A program made the position numbers and the translations under genes. A stretch of DNA of 7,406 nt, from positions 1-7,406 of the forward strand of contig CAJVYT010000209.1 of NCBI GenBank assembly GCA_913009765.1. The letters are read 5' to 3'. Below are positions 6,010 to 7,406 of the stretch, one piece after another. The DNA comes from an uncultured candidate division Zixibacteria bacterium. GTDB lineage: Bacteria > Zixibacteria > MSB-5A5 > GN15 > FEB-12. Each line of letters starts with the position of its first letter. Position 1 is the stretch's first letter. The notes beneath the pieces are model-generated. The model saw only the letters and a program-made list of their open reading frames with translations. It searched no databases and was not told the DNA's origin.

Positions 6010-6108
6010 AAAAATCGTATATCCCTAATAATAAGAATCAAAAGCAGGGGTATCCTTCGATTCATTTTCTCCTGATTGAATCAATTACTTCGGCTATATA
6101 CGATTTTT
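6010..6108. repeat. 99-bp segment bounded by 13-bp perfect inverted repeats
   Basis: AAAAATCGTATAT (6010-6022) and ATATACGATTTTT (6096-6108) are exact inverted copies 73 bp apart. On the plus strand the second arm runs into nine T (6104-6112), which would suit a terminator after the DUF3307 pseudogene, although the loop is very long. Inside are a competing hairpin (6019-6026 with 6046-6053, including one G-U pair) and a 6-bp pair, GATTCA/TGAATC (6059-6064, 6077-6082). The right arm contains the last codons and stop of the TPR gene. A MITE-like element is the alternative; no target duplication is seen. Confidence 0.7.
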
Positions 6109-6885
6109 TTTTGCAGCATAATCCTTGCTGTAATCAATAGTCTCTACAGGGCCGTCCGGAATCTTTTCATCAGCCCTAAGACCGGCAATCATTTTCCGGT
6201 TGACAATGGCGGGTTCATAGCCCGGGTTTATCTCAATCGCCCTGTCTAATGCAGATATTGCCTGTGCCCTTTGTCCTAACTTGGCGTAACAGATCCCCAT
6301 ATTGCCATAAGACTGATAGTGATTTTCTACAATATTCAGGCAGTCCTTAAAGCATGTTATCGCCTTTTCCCATTTCTCTTTTTCCATATAGCCACAGGCC
6401 TTCTCGAAAATGTCCATGCCCCTGAGAAACGCCTTCAGTCCAATTCCCTGTTCCTTCCTGATGTTCTCCTCCGTACCGGCAAGAAAGTCCTTTGCATGTC
6501 TTACTAAATCGTCATCGCCGGAGCCGATCTCTATAACCTTTTGATACGCCTTTATAGCATTGCCGAGGTCAAGCTTTTTTTGATATGAGACTGCAAGATT
6601 AAATTGAGCATCCAGAAAATAGGGGAATATATCCAATGCCCTCTTAAAGCATTTTATCGCCTCATCGTACTGTTTCCTGAAGGCATGCATAATGCCCATT
6701 CCAAAATGTACGGTATGATAATCAGGATAGCGTGTCATCAACCCTTCAATGATGACAGCCCCTTTATCAATGAAGCCCTTTTCAACCATACCCAGCGCGT
6801 CGTTTACCTTTCCGTCGATCTCCTCATCAAGGGCTATTATGAACCGCTTTTTTTTAGTCTTTTTGAATTTCTTTATTTTCTTCAT
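6094..6885 (-). CDS. Tetratricopeptide repeat protein
   Basis: A 263-aa protein whose TPR motifs form a helical scaffold for protein binding. The first 13 residues are mostly lysine and there is no signal peptide, so it is probably cytoplasmic. Clear repeats lie at about 56-89 ('FGMGIMHAFRKQYDEAIKCF', ending 'IFP'), 90-123 ('AQFNLAVSYQKKLDLGNAIKAY'), 155-188 and 189-222 ('YGNMGICYAKLGQRAQAI', ending 'EINP'). A non-repeat linker (about 124-150) separates two pairs. The tail 'PVETIDYSKDYAAKK' looks like a conserved short motif, after which the protein ends inside an inverted repeat. The start is well set by GGAGG ten bases upstream. It stands alone: the neighbours are decayed and show no common role. 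The partner is unknown. Confidence 0.92.
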   Translation of the reverse strand: MKKIKKFKKTKKKRFIIALDEEIDGKVNDALGMVEKGFIDKGAVIIEGLMTRYPDYHTVHFGMGIMHAFRKQYDEAIKCFKRALDIFPYFLDAQFNLAVSYQKKLDLGNAIKAYQKVIEIGSGDDDLVRHAKDFLAGTEENIRKEQGIGLKAFLRGMDIFEKACGYMEKEKWEKAITCFKDCLNIVENHYQSYGNMGICYAKLGQRAQAISALDRAIEINPGYEPAIVNRKMIAGLRADEKIPDGPVETIDYSKDYAAKKNRI

Positions 6886-6991
6886 CTATTACCCCCCTCC
6901 AAAAGCATTTCAAATAAATCCACCTGTCCGTCTATTTTCATATCCTAACGACAGAGATATCTTCTCCGGTAGTTATGGCTATTGCCAAGGC

Positions 6992-7135
6992 CTAAGGGCG
7001 TGCGCCAAAATCTTCACTCATGATCGGTTTGTCACCCATAATTTCTACAACTCGTATAGCGGCTTGGCGGTATTTTTTAAAGTCGAAGATTCGTCCCGAA
7101 ACTGATGTTGCCGAGCTTATGAAAGCCTTTCTCAT
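6992..7135 (-). pseudogene. DUF4062 domain protein, N-terminal remnant
   Basis: A 47-codon open frame begins 'MRKAFISSATS', continues 'FDFKKYRQAAIRVVEIMG' and ends 'KPIMSEDFGARP' before a TAG. DUF4062 domains normally open with 'MxxFISS', then 'YRxAA', then a short 'MEDFGA' type block, and continue with 'ACLxxVxxSDxYxxIxGxRYG'. Here the frame stops straight after the 'EDFGARP' block and I find no continuation in the next 107 bp in any frame. So it looks like a remnant cut off by deletion or mutation. DUF4062 proteins usually carry effector or NTPase domains further on and often sit in defence or signalling contexts; those are absent. No clear Shine-Dalgarno precedes the ATG. A real 47-aa peptide is less likely. 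Confidence 0.65.
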
Positions 7136-7295
7136 TTGATCTGATTTTTTGCGACATCTTATTTCCCACTGCTAACAAGTAATATAATGTTGACTTTAAC
7201 ACTGTTCGTATTTGTCCTTTGTCGGTGCCTGCCCCATATGCCTCATTTTTATTATGAGTTTTCGTTTATGGATGGGATCCTAAGATGTGGATTTC
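7136..7295. other. Intergenic stretch between DUF3368 end and DUF4062 remnant
   Basis: I see no credible gene here. A TGTTGA/TTAACA imperfect palindrome lies at about 7188-7201, and a TATATT-like hexamer nearby on the minus strand could be the -10 box of an old promoter for the DUF4062 gene. No -35 box is convincing and no intrinsic terminator is clear. Confidence 0.35.
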
Positions 7296-7406
7296 TTAAA
7301 CCTTGCGTTTTGAGAGATCAGCAAGCAGTTTATTAGAAACATAGAAACCCTTATCTTTCAGTTCTTGAGTCTTTTTTAAAGCACTGTCTATAAGTCCAAG
7401 TTTTCC
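7296..7406 (-). CDS. DUF3368 (PIN-like) protein, C-terminus only (cut by window edge)
   Basis: The minus strand enters at the window edge in an open frame of 36 codons ending with TAA at 7296-7298. It reads 'GKLGLIDSALKKT', then 'LKDKGFYVSNKLLADL'. This matches the C-terminal end of DUF3368 proteins, whose usual form is 'GTLGxLxxAKxxGLIxxxKPLLxxLxxxGFxxSxxLYxxVL'. These are PIN-like putative nucleases, usually found next to a small UPF0175 antitoxin gene that would lie outside the window. The spacing between the GxLG and GF-S motifs is a little shorter than usual, so the end may be slightly degenerate. The catalytic part is not in view. The call rests on a short match, although the motif order is characteristic. 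Confidence 0.65.
   Translation of the reverse strand, partial: GKLGLIDSALKKTQELKDKGFYVSNKLLADLSKRKV

Noticed and set aside
6604..7105. Plus-strand open frames over the TPR start and DUF4062 remnant
   Set aside because: They are antisense to better supported genes and lack start signals.
7077..7202. GTG-started minus-strand frame of 41 codons
   Set aside because: It overlaps the DUF4062 remnant in another frame, lacks a ribosome binding site and resembles nothing I know.
1..7406. CRISPR arrays, tRNA or rRNA genes
   Set aside because: I saw no regularly spaced direct repeats and no cloverleaf or rRNA-like sequence.

Overview
The window is about 7.4 kb of AT-rich bacterial DNA. It has short genes, overlapping gene pairs, toxin-antitoxin-type parts, one insertion sequence and several decayed genes, which is the look of an accessory region rather than core genome. 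No gene identifies the host. The mix of an IS1182-type transposase, a TPR protein, DUF433, DUF3368, DUF4062 and DUF3307 would suit an anammox planctomycete, a Desulfobacterota or a Nitrospirota-type genome, but that is only an impression.

Left part (1-2366), all on the minus strand. At the edge is the N-terminus of a ribbon-helix-helix antitoxin, with a good promoter and an imperfect palindrome over its -10 box. Behind it lies a tightly overlapping three-gene cassette, transcribed from about 2178 down to 295. It encodes a TIGR04255-family protein, a 229-aa protein and a 140-aa protein, none with a known function.

Middle (2364-4189). A complete IS1182-like element with 13-bp perfect cores in its terminal inverted repeats carries one DDE transposase with D, D and E all present. 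It sits between the cassette and a plus-strand two-gene operon.

Plus-strand part (4350-5999). A DUF433 antitoxin-like gene overlaps by ATGA a 140-aa gene that is not the usual DUF5615 PIN-like partner, so this may be a variant toxin-antitoxin pair. Downstream are a nested inverted-repeat block and a DUF3307 membrane-protein pseudogene. The pseudogene has a lost start codon, a probable internal deletion, an in-frame TGA and a one-base frameshift.

Right part (6010-7406). A 99-bp segment bounded by 13-bp inverted repeats overlaps the 3' end of a minus-strand TPR gene. Upstream of that gene are a 47-codon remnant of a DUF4062 protein and, at the window edge, the C-terminus of a DUF3368 (PIN-like) toxin-type protein.

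The two candidates for an undescribed system are the three-gene TIGR04255 cassette and the DUF433 plus 140-aa pair. Both rest on gene architecture and family recall; neither has a function visible in the sequence.
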